Shown piece by piece: positions 52,095-59,997 of a stretch of 64,000 nucleotides of DNA. The stretch spans positions 558,001 to 622,000 of the forward strand of contig OZ241890.1 in NCBI GenBank assembly GCA_965203475.1. Reading direction: 5' to 3'. The position numbers and the translations under genes are program-made. Position 1 is the stretch's first letter. The number at the start of each line of letters is the position of its first letter. Below the pieces are notes generated by a model. The model did no database searches. It had not been told where the DNA came from and saw only the letters and a list, made by a program, of their open reading frames with translations. This DNA is from JABDMD01 sp965203475 (GTDB taxonomy: Bacteria; Pseudomonadota; Gammaproteobacteria; UBA4575).

Positions 52095-52571
52095 TCACAT
52101 AGCAATTGATTTCAGATAATTTGAATAGCGTGTGGAAACTTCAAAAGAATGTTTAGATGCGTTATTAATCCATTCATCAATTATAACCTTCATTTCAAAA
52201 TGAAAATTATCAAAAAAGTAATGAGTTAAAGGGTTTTTCCCTGTAGGTAATGCAATCACTTTCTGTTTGAGTTTCATTGCGAAAAATTCTTCTTGTTCAA
52301 AATTTAATTTCATTGCAAATACCCAGCGCCAATCCCAGGCATACGGCGATATAGAATTTTTTCCAAAATGCATTTTGAATAATTCGCCCGTACTGGTGTC
52401 TCCTTCACTATAAATAGCGGCTTCAAAGGAATGTAGGTTATTTGAGCAAATAAGATTTGCTTCTACTATTTCGGAACTATGTGAAAATGGAGCTAAGGCT
52501 TGGTATAAATCGGGATACAATAGCTGAAGAAATGCCAAGAATTTTGGATATTGCTTAGCCTGTTCTACCAT
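52095..52571 (-). CDS. Hypothetical protein
   Basis: Not recognised. A 158-residue soluble product without membrane segments, rich in aromatic residues (SPYAWDWRWVFAMKLNFEQEE is the most distinctive stretch, given here just as residues ~76-96). It converges with glpD and its promoter region abuts the second tRNA-like element. No partner genes. Confidence 0.55.
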   Translation of the reverse strand: MVEQAKQYPKFLAFLQLLYPDLYQALAPFSHSSEIVEANLICSNNLHSFEAAIYSEGDTSTGELFKMHFGKNSISPYAWDWRWVFAMKLNFEQEEFFAMKLKQKVIALPTGKNPLTHYFFDNFHFEMKVIIDEWINNASKHSFEVSTRYSNYLKSIAM

Positions 52572-52611
52572 AATTTGATACTGGGCTAATCCAAAAACAT
52601 GTGCAAGCCGC

Positions 52612-52624
52612 TATACTTATAAAT
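52612..52624 (+). promoter_or_regulatory. Promoter -10 for the second tRNA-like element
   Basis: CGCTATACT (TATACT at 52612-52617) is nearly the same as the CGCTATAAT before the first copy at 31421. The predicted start near 52624 is 3 nt before the element. No better promoter was found between the element and tRNA-Arg(UCG). Confidence 0.45.
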
Positions 52625-52626
52625 AT

Positions 52627-52766
52627 GCGCCTGTAGCCCAGCTGGACGATGGACAGGAGTCCGAGTGTCGCGAGAGACAGGGAAAGTCGAAAGCGACTAG
52701 AGTTACAGCGCATAGCGCTGTTAGTATGGATTCTCATAGATGTTTGAAAAATAACTTAACCTAAAT
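52627..52766 (+). ncRNA. tRNA-Arg-leader RNA, copy B: tRNA 5' fragment plus GGA hairpins
   Basis: Starts with the first 20 nt of the tRNA-Arg(UCG) that follows 141 nt later (one mismatch, GCCC for GCTC in the D stem). Then hairpin 1 GGAC-AGGA-GTCC (52651-52662), hairpin 2 (52667-52697) with outer stem GTCGC/GCGAC, internal loop GAGA/GAAA and inner GAC/GTC around AGGGAAA, then TAGAG and hairpin 3 ACAGCGC-ATA-GCGCTGT (52705-52721). GGA occurs at 52644, 52651, 52656, 52681 and 52728. Compared with copy A the stems of hairpins 1 and 3 have changed on both sides while pairing is kept. Confidence 0.6.
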
Positions 52767-52767
52767 T

Positions 52768-52844
52768 GCGCCTGTAGCTCAGCTGGATAGAGTACCTGGC
52801 TTCGAACCAGGTGGTCGGGGGTTCGAATCCCTCCGGGCGCGCCA
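52768..52844 (+). tRNA. tRNA-Arg(UCG)
   Basis: 77 nt with encoded CCA. Acceptor GCGCCTG/CGGGCGC (one T-G pair), discriminator G, anticodon stem CCTGG/CCAGG with loop CTTCGAA (anticodon TCG), T loop TTCGAAT. No repeat of its 3' half was found downstream, so no island is inferred here. Confidence 0.97.
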
Positions 52845-52885
52845 ATAACAACTCAGAATTTAAAATTAATTTTTAGGATTATCTG

Positions 52886-54559
52886 ATGCTAAAAGGTTTT
52901 ACGTGTTTATACTTGAGAGAGTTAACGATTCTGGCCATTTGTTTCATTATAGTACCGCCAGTTTCAGCAGCTAATTCTCCGATACAAGAGCAAATTCGTC
53001 AAAAAATTGAAAAATTACGTAACGATAACCAGCTATCAATATCAGGAGCAGAAATTGCGTCTAAAAAAGTGCTGCCTGAATTATATGAACGCAGATCTTA
53101 TACAGCTGCGTGGGATAATCCTGTAAGAATTGACGATCTAATCCAAATGGTTGGAAGAGCAGAAGAAGAAGGCTTACTACCACATGACTATCACTACAGT
53201 GAACTATCATCTTTACGAGATACAAATAGTAATGATGCGAGTGATATTGCAGATTTAGACATTCTTTTAACTGATAGTTTGATCCGTTATGGCTACCATC
53301 AAAATTTTGGGAAAGTAATTCCATCCGAATTGGATTCAAATTGGAACTTCACACGCAATATTGGAGATAAAGACCCGGTTAGTTTAGTGCAAGGTGCCAT
53401 CGATTCCGACGGCATTCGGCAATATATTTCAGATGTACTTGAGAGAGGTCCCTATTATCGGCGATTAAAAAAATTGTTGGCCGAATATCGTATGCGTGCT
53501 GCTAGTGAAGAGGCAGATATACCTACGATTCCTGCAGGTCCAGCTTTAAAAAAAGGAATGAACGATTCGAGAGTTTCAATAGTAAGGAAAAGACTTATAA
53601 GTACTGGTGATTTGAGCGATAGTGATGTATTGGATCCAAATTTATTTGATGAAACGTTAGAGGGGGCGGTTAAACAATTTCAGAAAAATGCAAATATTGC
53701 TATTGATGGAATTGTGGGTCCAGGAACATTGGCGTTACTGAATCCTACGTTGCAAAGTCGTATCGACCAGCTGCGTGTGAATATGGAACGTATTCGATGG
53801 ATATTTCGCGATATACGTGACAACAAAGATTTTGTAATCGTGAATATTGCCGATTTTAAAACAGCATTTGTACGTGATCATAAAGTCGTCTGGGAAACAA
53901 AATCACAAGTTGGGCGTACGTATTACAAAACTCCTGTTTTTCGTGCAGATATGGAATATGCACAATTTAATCCAACGTGGACGATTCCGCCAGGTATTCT
54001 TCGACGAGATATCATTCCAAAAATTAAAGTAGATCCTGGCAGTTTGGCTGCAAACGACATGCGGTTAATAGATAATAAAACAGGCAAAGTGGTAGATCCT
54101 GCGACCTTGGACTGGTCAAAATTAGAAGGAAAAGGATTTCCGTATCAAGTTGTGCAAGCTCCTGGCCCTAAAAATCCATTAGGCTTAGTAAAATTTATTT
54201 TTCCAAATCCTCATTTTGTTTATTTGCATGATACAACTGCAAAAGATAAATTTTCTGAAGATGTAAGGGCATTTAGTGCAGGTTGTATTCGCATTCAGAA
54301 ACCGTTTGAGTTTGCAGAATTATTGCTAAATGATCCAGAGTGGAATCAGACAACAATACAGAAAACCTTAGATTCTAAAAAAATTAAAACAGTATATTTG
54401 AAAGAGAAAATTCCGGTTTTGGTACTTTATTGGACTGTCGTCGCGACGAATGAGCACGAGGCTAGATTTTTGCCAGATATATATGAAAGAGATCTGGCTA
54501 TACTGAAGGAATTAAATGAACCATTTAAGCCTTTTAAGTTGAAGGGTGTAACTCATTGA
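52886..54559 (+). CDS. L,D-transpeptidase (YcbB/LdtD-like)
   Basis: Periplasmic enzyme forming 3-3 cross-links in peptidoglycan. 557 residues (E. coli YcbB 615): signal or anchor (LAICFIIVPPVSA), an N-terminal scaffold domain, a peptidoglycan-binding domain (VKQFQKNANIAIDGIVGPGT), then the YkuD catalytic domain with FVYLHDT and FSAGCIRIQ, where Cys is the nucleophile; the usual SHGC is SAGC here, as in the YcbB branch. Transcribed just after tRNA-Arg(UCG). Confidence 0.9.
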   Translation: MLKGFTCLYLRELTILAICFIIVPPVSAANSPIQEQIRQKIEKLRNDNQLSISGAEIASKKVLPELYERRSYTAAWDNPVRIDDLIQMVGRAEEEGLLPHDYHYSELSSLRDTNSNDASDIADLDILLTDSLIRYGYHQNFGKVIPSELDSNWNFTRNIGDKDPVSLVQGAIDSDGIRQYISDVLERGPYYRRLKKLLAEYRMRAASEEADIPTIPAGPALKKGMNDSRVSIVRKRLISTGDLSDSDVLDPNLFDETLEGAVKQFQKNANIAIDGIVGPGTLALLNPTLQSRIDQLRVNMERIRWIFRDIRDNKDFVIVNIADFKTAFVRDHKVVWETKSQVGRTYYKTPVFRADMEYAQFNPTWTIPPGILRRDIIPKIKVDPGSLAANDMRLIDNKTGKVVDPATLDWSKLEGKGFPYQVVQAPGPKNPLGLVKFIFPNPHFVYLHDTTAKDKFSEDVRAFSAGCIRIQKPFEFAELLLNDPEWNQTTIQKTLDSKKIKTVYLKEKIPVLVLYWTVVATNEHEARFLPDIYERDLAILKELNEPFKPFKLKGVTH

Positions 54560-54670
54560 CAGGTTGAGTATAGCGCTGATTAAAAGTTATTTATTGATTG
54601 TACTTCTTCAACCCAAGAACAGCCTGTATAAAATTGGGTAACTAAAACTATTTGTTGAGATATTATTTCT

Positions 54671-54915
54671 AATGGTAAAGCTATTGCTCTTGCAGAAATG
54701 GAAGGAATTCGTGGATTGTTACGGCATCCTTTATAGGCCTCTAATACACTAGAGACCTATATTGGTGCATCTATTTTTATAATACTAAAGTTTGGAGCAC
54801 AATTCATTTTTCATCAACAGCAGTACGCAAAAAAGATATTTCTCAAGTAAAAGTAGAGTTAGTAGAAAATGATGCCAAGCTGATGAGTGAATCATTAATC
54901 ATTAGTTTAGGATAA
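54671..54915 (+). pseudogene. Decayed gene remnants, possibly hotdog thioesterase
   Basis: One frame reads NGKAIALAEMEGIRGLLRHP then stops; another reads VWSTIHFSSTAVRKKDISQ and continues KVELVENDAKLMSESLIISLG to a stop at 54915. The latter looks like the last strands of a PaaI/YbgC-type thioesterase. Several stops and shifts separate the parts. Family assignment is tentative. Confidence 0.35.
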
Positions 54916-55020
54916 GAATTCGTTCTCCTTTTTTTAAATTATATGTTGCGTGAAGACACAAATTCCATGTTGCATGGTTTATGTATTTTCATTGCTGTTT
55001 GCAATCGATAAAATAATCTA

Positions 55021-55343
55021 AATGAATTTTCTAGTGATGGTTACTCATTATTTCCAGATAGCTCTTTAATTGATGAAAAAGATTGGTGTGAATGTTGTTT
55101 TAAGCATGATTTAGCGTATTGGTGTGGAGATATATATGAAAGTGTAAAAATGCTGATTTAATAGTAAAGTAATGTATATTCAATAAAACTCAAAACGAAC
55201 AACTAGCACAAATTATGTACAACAGTGTAAGTTTTGATGGTAGCCCTTATTTTTATAATTGATATCGTTGGGAATATGGATGGTCTTACCATGGAAAGTA
55301 TAAGACTTTAAGTGAGAAGGAATTAAAACAAGCAACGACTTAA
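55021..55343 (+). pseudogene. Decayed gene of a phospholipase A2-like (CCxxHD) family
   Basis: First frame: SSDGYSLFPDSSLIDEKDWC, then ECCFKHDLAYWCGDIYES, then stops. Later, in another frame: YNSVSFDGSPYFYN, a stop, then YRWEYGWSYHGKYKTLSEKE. The order DGxSxFP, W-x-CCxxHDxAYW-x-G and RWxYGWxY is that of a conserved bacterial family with a PLA2-like His-Asp pair. At least one internal stop and one shift make it inactive. Confidence 0.6.
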
Positions 55344-55456
55344 AGAAAATTTTTTAACAGTAAAGATTCAAATTATTGCAACTCTGAGATAACGCAGTAA
55401 TTTTTGTCCTTGATTTAAAATTCCTTGAAAAACAATATCTTTTGAAACTGTTGAAA

Positions 55457-55496
55457 GTTCTCTATAAGTTCTCTATTATGAGAACTTATGGAGAAC
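55457..55496. promoter_or_regulatory. LexA-type operator of the SOS cassette
   Basis: GTTCTC-TATAA-GTTCTC (55457-55473), TATTAT, then GAGAAC-TTATG-GAGAAC (55480-55496). Each half is a direct repeat with GTTC-N7-GTTC (or GAAC-N7-GAAC) spacing, the form known for alphaproteobacterial LexA boxes, and the halves are inverted copies matching 16 of 17 bp. TATTAT between them is the likely -10, and the GGAG of the right half is the Shine-Dalgarno of the next gene, so a bound repressor would block both RNA polymerase and ribosomes. Confidence 0.85.
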
Positions 55497-55499
55497 ATT

Positions 55500-56090
55500 A
55501 TGCTAACCGAGCGGGAACAAGCTACGCTCCAGTTCATTACTGACTATCTTGCTAAGTACCGTAAAGCGCCTTTGCTTATCGAGATTGCACAAGGTTTGGG
55601 TATTCACTCCAAAGGCGTAGTGCATCGTTATTTATCTGTGCTAGAAGAGCAGGGCTATATCCGCCGGCAACAAAGGCACCGTGGCATCGAACTAGTGGGC
55701 CATCCTAATCATGACGAGGTGCCGTTGTTGGGGCGCATTGCGGCCGGCAAACCTATCGAAGCGATTGAAGATCGTGAATTAATAAATTTTACACATTTAT
55801 TGGGAGGTCCTAATCGATTTGTGTTACAGGTAAAAGGACATTCCATGATTGATGAAGGTATTCGTAGTGGTGATCTTGTCGTTATTGAACAAGCCAGTCA
55901 TGCGCGGAGCAATCAAATTGTTGTGGCACTTATTGATGATCATGAAGCTACACTTAAGCGCATTAAATTTCCAGATCGAAATACAATTCGCTTAATTCCT
56001 GCGAATAAAAATATGCAGCCTAAAGAATACCCAACTGAGCGTGTAACCATACAAGGTGTATTGGTTGGGCAGGTAAGAATGTACACCTGA
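55500..56090 (+). CDS. LexA-like self-cleaving repressor (cassette copy)
   Basis: From ATG 55500 the product is 196 residues: LexA winged helix (MLTEREQATLQFI, recognition segment HSKGVVHRYLSVLEEQG) and S24 peptidase with Ala82-Gly83 in RIAAGKPIEA, Ser115 in KGHSMIDEG and Lys153 in EATLKRI. All self-cleavage residues are present. An upstream ATG at 55488 lies inside the operator and is less likely. It heads an operon with the Y-family polymerase and resembles umuD-umuC in layout, but keeps its DNA-binding domain and so can autoregulate. The 5' part looks more GC-rich than its surroundings. Confidence 0.9.
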   Translation: MLTEREQATLQFITDYLAKYRKAPLLIEIAQGLGIHSKGVVHRYLSVLEEQGYIRRQQRHRGIELVGHPNHDEVPLLGRIAAGKPIEAIEDRELINFTHLLGGPNRFVLQVKGHSMIDEGIRSGDLVVIEQASHARSNQIVVALIDDHEATLKRIKFPDRNTIRLIPANKNMQPKEYPTERVTIQGVLVGQVRMYT

Positions 56091-56107
56091 CTTTATGTCG
56101 CTAAGTG

Positions 56108-57328
56108 ATGAAACGCTGGGATCGTGCGATTGTATTTATCGATATGGATGCTTTTTTTGCAAGCATTGAGCAGCATGATCAGCCCGAATTACGTGGACAA
56201 CCTATTGGTATTACAAATGGATTAACGGGCACATGTTTTATTACTTGTTCTTATGAAGCTAGAGCGTATGGCATTAAAACGGCAACAAGAATTAAAAAAG
56301 CAAAAGAATTGTGTTCTGATGTAATTCAAGTTCCAGCTCGACCTTATCGCTATGCAGAAGTTTCCACGAATATTATGTCTGCACTGCAAAACATTACGCC
56401 GGATATTGAAGTTTTTTCTGTAGATGAAGCTTTTTTAGACATTACTCATTGCCAGGGCATTTATGGAGATCCTGCAAAAATGGGCACTCTTATTAAAAGT
56501 ACAGTGTATGAGGCAGGAGGAGTATCCTGCAGTATTGGCATTAGTGGGGACAAAACCACTGCCAAAGTTGCAGCCAAACAAGATAAACCTGATGGATGTG
56601 TAGTGGTTCCACCTTGGGAAGCTAGAAATTTTCTTAAAAATAAACCGGTGACTGATTTATGTGGTGTTGCAAAGGGTATTGGTCGATATCTAGGGGACCG
56701 TGGTGTTGAATTATGTGGCGACATGCAGCATTTACCCATCGGTGAACTGGGACATCGTTTTGGAAACCCAGGGCGGCGTATTTGGTATATGGCACAGGGT
56801 TTGGATCCTGAACCTTTACAACCGAATGTTGCAGCACCTAAGTCAATTGGTCATGGCAAAATTATGCCGCCCAACACCAAGCAACATTCTGTATTGAAAA
56901 TATATTTGCATCATATGGCAGAAAAAGTAGGTGCGCGATTGCGCAAACATCATTTTGAAGCACAGCACTTTTTTATTGGTTTTCGAACCGAACAGGGCTG
57001 GCTAGCCAAAAAAATGAAAACAGTGGATCCAACAGATGATAGTCAGCAGATTAAGGCATTGGCCAATGATTTGCTCAATCACTACTGGCAGGGGCAGGGA
57101 TGTTTTCAGGTACAGATTACTGCACTTGATCCGAAAGACCAGGGTAATCAACTGTCATTATTTCGACAGAAAGACATTAAACGTGAGCAAATTAACCAGA
57201 CCATGGATCGTATTAACGAGCGCTATGGAGAATTTACTCTGGCCCCTGCTGTGTTATTGAATCGCTCGAACATGCCCAATGTGATTGCACCTGCATGGAA
57301 ACCAGCAGGTCATAGAAAGACAGTATGA
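56108..57328 (+). CDS. Y-family DNA polymerase (DinB/Pol IV-like)
   Basis: Translesion polymerase, here under a LexA-like repressor. From ATG 56108 it has 406 residues (a GTG at 56105 is also possible). Catalytic acidic residues are intact in VFIDMDAFFASIEQ and FSVDEAFLDI, and the template-handling segment CFITCSYEARAYGI is present. Near the C terminus GNQLSLFRQ contains a clear sliding-clamp-binding motif (QLSLF). The finger/palm region is full length, so it should be active, unlike ImuB. It follows the repressor by 17 bp. Confidence 0.9.
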   Translation: MKRWDRAIVFIDMDAFFASIEQHDQPELRGQPIGITNGLTGTCFITCSYEARAYGIKTATRIKKAKELCSDVIQVPARPYRYAEVSTNIMSALQNITPDIEVFSVDEAFLDITHCQGIYGDPAKMGTLIKSTVYEAGGVSCSIGISGDKTTAKVAAKQDKPDGCVVVPPWEARNFLKNKPVTDLCGVAKGIGRYLGDRGVELCGDMQHLPIGELGHRFGNPGRRIWYMAQGLDPEPLQPNVAAPKSIGHGKIMPPNTKQHSVLKIYLHHMAEKVGARLRKHHFEAQHFFIGFRTEQGWLAKKMKTVDPTDDSQQIKALANDLLNHYWQGQGCFQVQITALDPKDQGNQLSLFRQKDIKREQINQTMDRINERYGEFTLAPAVLLNRSNMPNVIAPAWKPAGHRKTV

Positions 57329-57373
57329 GCACATGATCGAAATTCAAAGTAAGCCAGGACATCGCAAGACGGT

Positions 57374-57820
57374 ATGAGTAGTGGTGTGTTGTATACAATC
57401 GAGGAACAAGATAGAAGAATCTATTTTCACAATCCACTTGCCACACTTCCAGTCATTACCAAGCAAGACAATATCATCATGATGCCTTGGGGCAGGCGAA
57501 AAAAACAAAAAGGTATGCTGCCATTAGGAGGCTGGGCCAGATTAGAGGGGATATATAAAGGCCAGTGGGATCGGTGGTTGCCAAAATCTGTAAAAATTCC
57601 AGTCAAATCATTTATGGAAAAATCACATGATGGTTCGAATCACTGGTTTGATTTAGTAAAAGGGCAATGTTTACAAGGATTGGTTGCACGTAACAAATAT
57701 GAGCAACGAGTATATGTTGTTACCATAGAACCAGAGCAAGAGTATGCGTGGTATTACCGATGGCCTCGTATTATAAATAAAGGTTATAAAAATAATTTAG
57801 AAGTTTTCGATGTAAATTAG
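57374..57820 (+). CDS. Conserved hypothetical protein of the SOS cassette
   Basis: 148 residues. Distinctive stretches are MMPWGRRKKQKGMLPLGGWA, ARLEGIYKGQWDRW, FMEKSHDGSNHWFDL, GQCLQGLVAR and YVVTIEP. I recall similar proteins next to LexA/UmuD-type and polymerase genes and in phages, but know no function. The conserved Trp, His and Arg residues suggest a nucleic-acid-binding or enzymatic role. It begins 45 bp after the polymerase gene on the same strand. Confidence 0.65.
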   Translation: MSSGVLYTIEEQDRRIYFHNPLATLPVITKQDNIIMMPWGRRKKQKGMLPLGGWARLEGIYKGQWDRWLPKSVKIPVKSFMEKSHDGSNHWFDLVKGQCLQGLVARNKYEQRVYVVTIEPEQEYAWYYRWPRIINKGYKNNLEVFDVN

Positions 57821-58023
57821 AAATTCAAAAAAATAATCAGATCAAAAGTCATTACCATTAATGCACTATAAAACCCACGTTTGTCTTATTTATCTTTAAA
57901 AAACAACCATCTATACATACAAATAATGACTCGGTAACTTACATAAATACAATGAGTTATATCGCGGATAGGATGAAGCGTAAGTAATGGAAAATACCAT
58001 TGTGATTGTGAAAAGGAGTTTTC
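57821..58023. other. Intergenic region, nothing recognised
   Basis: About 200 bp of AT-rich sequence after the SOS cassette. No terminator hairpin with a T-run and no coding frame was seen. Confidence 0.3.
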
Positions 58024-58209
58024 ATGATATTTGCAAAAAGTATCCAAAGGCTTTATCGGCCATCCAGATTGCGAAAGCACCGCGCAACTAATTCCGCGCA
58101 TTCAAAATCAAACCAAAATACTAAATTAAACGAGCAGCATTTGACTCGTGATCAAGTTATAGAAATATATGATTGGATTGCAAAATTGAATGCCCAGCAA
58201 AGTGCATAG
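58024..58209 (+). CDS. Small basic hypothetical protein
   Basis: 61 residues (MIFAKSIQRLYRPSRLRKHR...), very basic in the first half and with a predicted helix (LTRDQVIEIYDWIAKLNAQQ) at the end. A strong AAAAGGAG Shine-Dalgarno lies 5 nt before the ATG, which supports translation. No family recognised. Confidence 0.5.
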   Translation: MIFAKSIQRLYRPSRLRKHRATNSAHSKSNQNTKLNEQHLTRDQVIEIYDWIAKLNAQQSA

Positions 58210-58262
58210 GATGAATCTGGGGAACGTAAAAATATTAACTAACGCATATAAGGAAAGTTAAA

Positions 58263-58361
58263 ATGGAAGTTACACATACTATTTTAATATTTGATGTAAT
58301 TGCTTTGGTTGGAATTATGGTTGCAAGTGCTGTGTACTTGTATCGTCATAAGTACCACTAA
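58263..58361 (+). CDS. Small single-pass membrane protein (32 residues)
   Basis: MEVTHTILIFDVIALVGIMV followed by ASAVYLYRHKYH: one membrane segment and a short basic tail. AAGGA lies eight bases before the ATG. It is followed by a hairpin (58394-58413) and a strong terminator. Too short for routine calling; the clean layout suggests a real small gene. Confidence 0.5.
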   Translation: MEVTHTILIFDVIALVGIMVASAVYLYRHKYH

Positions 58362-58393
58362 AATATTCAAAGCAAAAAAACGGGTCCAACTCC

Positions 58394-58447
58394 AAGCGTA
58401 TCTATATACGCTTAAGATAAAAAAGCCCCTATTCAGGGGCTTTTTTT
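58394..58447. terminator. Hairpin plus strong bidirectional terminator
   Basis: AAGCGTAT-CTAT-ATACGCTT (58394-58413) is followed by AAAAGCCCC-TATTCA-GGGGCTTTT with seven or more T's on each strand's 3' side (58419-58447). It ends the small-gene unit on the plus strand and the marR gene on the minus strand. Confidence 0.9.
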
Positions 58448-58463
58448 CATTAAAACTAACTGA

Positions 58464-59042
58464 TTAAACAGAAGAAAATACGGTGCTATGTAATGCACTG
58501 TATAAAAATTCATGAAAAATTTCAGTTTCATGAGTACCGATGGTTTGACGAATAGCGTTAATAAGCTGATCTGTATAGTTCATACCATCTTCAGCAATTT
58601 TTTGGCCTTTTAAAGACAGTGATAAATTAACTACACGTCTATCTTTTTTGCTGTGGTCACGGATTACTAAGCCTTTAGCCTCTAATAACTCAAGTTGGCG
58701 GCTAATTGTGCTTGAATCAGTATAGGTAGTTTCAGATATTTTGGCAGGTGTTGCCGCAAGATTTAAATATATAGATTTTAATATTCGCCATTGTTGATAG
58801 TTGACTTTATGTTTTTTTAAATAAGTAGTGATTTTTTTTCGGGAAATACTATTGATGGCTTCTATATAGGTAATGATGTCAGCATCAAATGGATTTACGC
58901 TTGGCTTATGTTTATTTAACGTTGCTATGATTTCTTCTTGAGGGGTAATCATGGTTTGTCGCATAAACAGGTTAAATTCATTTAGTTGGTACAGCAGGTT
59001 ATAGGTACTTAATAAATAAGGAGACCGATTAAAAGAGGCCAA
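58464..59042 (-). CDS. MarR-family transcriptional regulator
   Basis: 192 residues with the MarR winged-helix core: NYQQWRILKSIYLNLAATPA, TDSSTISRQLELLEAKGLV and the wing DHSKKDRRVVNLSLS. The N-terminal ~30 residues before MRQTMITPQ are not family-like, so the start may be at an internal ATG. Targets are unknown; it shares a terminator with the small genes and is not adjacent to an obvious efflux or catabolic operon. Confidence 0.85.
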   Translation of the reverse strand: MASFNRSPYLLSTYNLLYQLNEFNLFMRQTMITPQEEIIATLNKHKPSVNPFDADIITYIEAINSISRKKITTYLKKHKVNYQQWRILKSIYLNLAATPAKISETTYTDSSTISRQLELLEAKGLVIRDHSKKDRRVVNLSLSLKGQKIAEDGMNYTDQLINAIRQTIGTHETEIFHEFLYSALHSTVFSSV

Positions 59043-59257
59043 AATTACAAGTAAATAAGAATAAAATTCTAGCTATTTTTATTCATTTAGACGTTTAATA
59101 ATTTTATATATCTTTTTGAAAGATAAAGCATTATCCTAACCATACTAATTTAAATTGTGCACTTATCACCTTTACACTAACGTCTAGCCAGATCTGGGTT
59201 CACACACCTTATTTAATGTAAATACCATGTAGCATCCAAGCAAAATTGAGGCATGTC

Positions 59258-59488
59258 ATGAGCTATTTTGGTGAAAGTACACTCGAGCACAAGGTGCTCT
59301 TATATATGGAAGGCATTAAAAACAGTAATAATCTAAAGGATTACGAAGTCATCCGTATGATGAATAAAGTAGTGGAATATTATCGAGATAATCTTGTGTA
59401 CGAATTCAACGAAGATGAAGCAAATACTATTTTGAAAGAAGCCAGTGATACTAATATCAAGGATACGAAAGATTCATCTACTTCATAA
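59258..59488 (+). CDS. Small hypothetical protein
   Basis: 76 residues from ATG 59258 (MSYFGESTLEHKVLLYMEG...), acidic and alpha-helical, with a GAGG ribosome binding site 6-7 nt upstream; the frame is open from a TTG at 59246. No family recognised. An 18-bp perfect palindrome (ATAAATACTAGTATTTAT, 59485-59502) covers its stop codon and may act as a weak terminator. Confidence 0.5.
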   Translation: MSYFGESTLEHKVLLYMEGIKNSNNLKDYEVIRMMNKVVEYYRDNLVYEFNEDEANTILKEASDTNIKDTKDSSTS

Positions 59489-59520
59489 ATACTAGTATTT
59501 ATTAAATAATTTCCTTCAAA

Positions 59521-59997
59521 TTAAATTATTTTCTGTGATTTTTTTATGTTAGTCACAGCGCCTGCTGTGGCAAGAATAGCCATTCGTGCCAAACTGTATT
59601 TCGGCAACAGAGGAGATAAGGCTACTCCAAACACAGCACCAGCAATAGCTTGATGAAGTTGTTTGCTTTCTACTTTTAGGCCATGAACAAAGCGTACAAA
59701 ATGTTCGCAATTACATGTAAATAGGTTATATCGCAAACTAGAATTTATATAAGATCGAGCAAATTGAATCACTTCTAGTGCAGGCCTCTTGCCGCGAATA
59801 GGACTTATTTCCACTCTGCGGTTTCCAATCACCTTGTCCCAGGGTTCTTCAAGTACACCACACATGCGAAAAGATAGTGAGATTACGTTGGGCGCCCCAT
59901 TGCTATATCGATCACTGACAATTGCATAATGAATGTAAAAAGGATAGTAGATGGCGATTACCATTCCTGGTTTTGGGTAATGGTTAGATAAATTCAA
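59521..59997 (-). CDS. LRAT-domain (NlpC/P60-like) protein
   Basis: 158 residues with the two hallmarks of lecithin:retinol acyltransferase-like proteins: a histidine in the first strand (FYIHYAIVSDRY) and the catalytic Cys in NCEHFVRFV. The C terminus carries a hydrophobic segment (AIAGAVFGVALSPLL). Bacterial members are thiol acyltransferases or hydrolases of mostly unknown role, likely at the membrane. No partner genes are nearby. Confidence 0.75.
   Translation of the reverse strand: MNLSNHYPKPGMVIAIYYPFYIHYAIVSDRYSNGAPNVISLSFRMCGVLEEPWDKVIGNRRVEISPIRGKRPALEVIQFARSYINSSLRYNLFTCNCEHFVRFVHGLKVESKQLHQAIAGAVFGVALSPLLPKYSLARMAILATAGAVTNIKKSQKII

Larger units (their letters stand above)
54560..55456. 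other. Decayed non-coding stretch between L,D-transpeptidase and SOS cassette
   Basis: About 900 bp without an intact gene. It holds at least two sets of coding remnants, annotated separately (54671-54915 and 55021-55343), and otherwise AT-rich sequence. It looks like former accessory DNA in decay next to a probably acquired cassette. Confidence 0.6.

Noticed and set aside
54921..54940. Further LexA-type half-boxes elsewhere (single GTTCTC occurrences, for example near 54930 and 52090)
   Set aside because: Isolated hexamers without the 11-bp repeat are expected by chance.
52768..58000. A second tRNA-borne island downstream of tRNA-Arg(UCG)
   Set aside because: No repeat of the tRNA 3' half was found up to the window end, and the L,D-transpeptidase gene follows directly.
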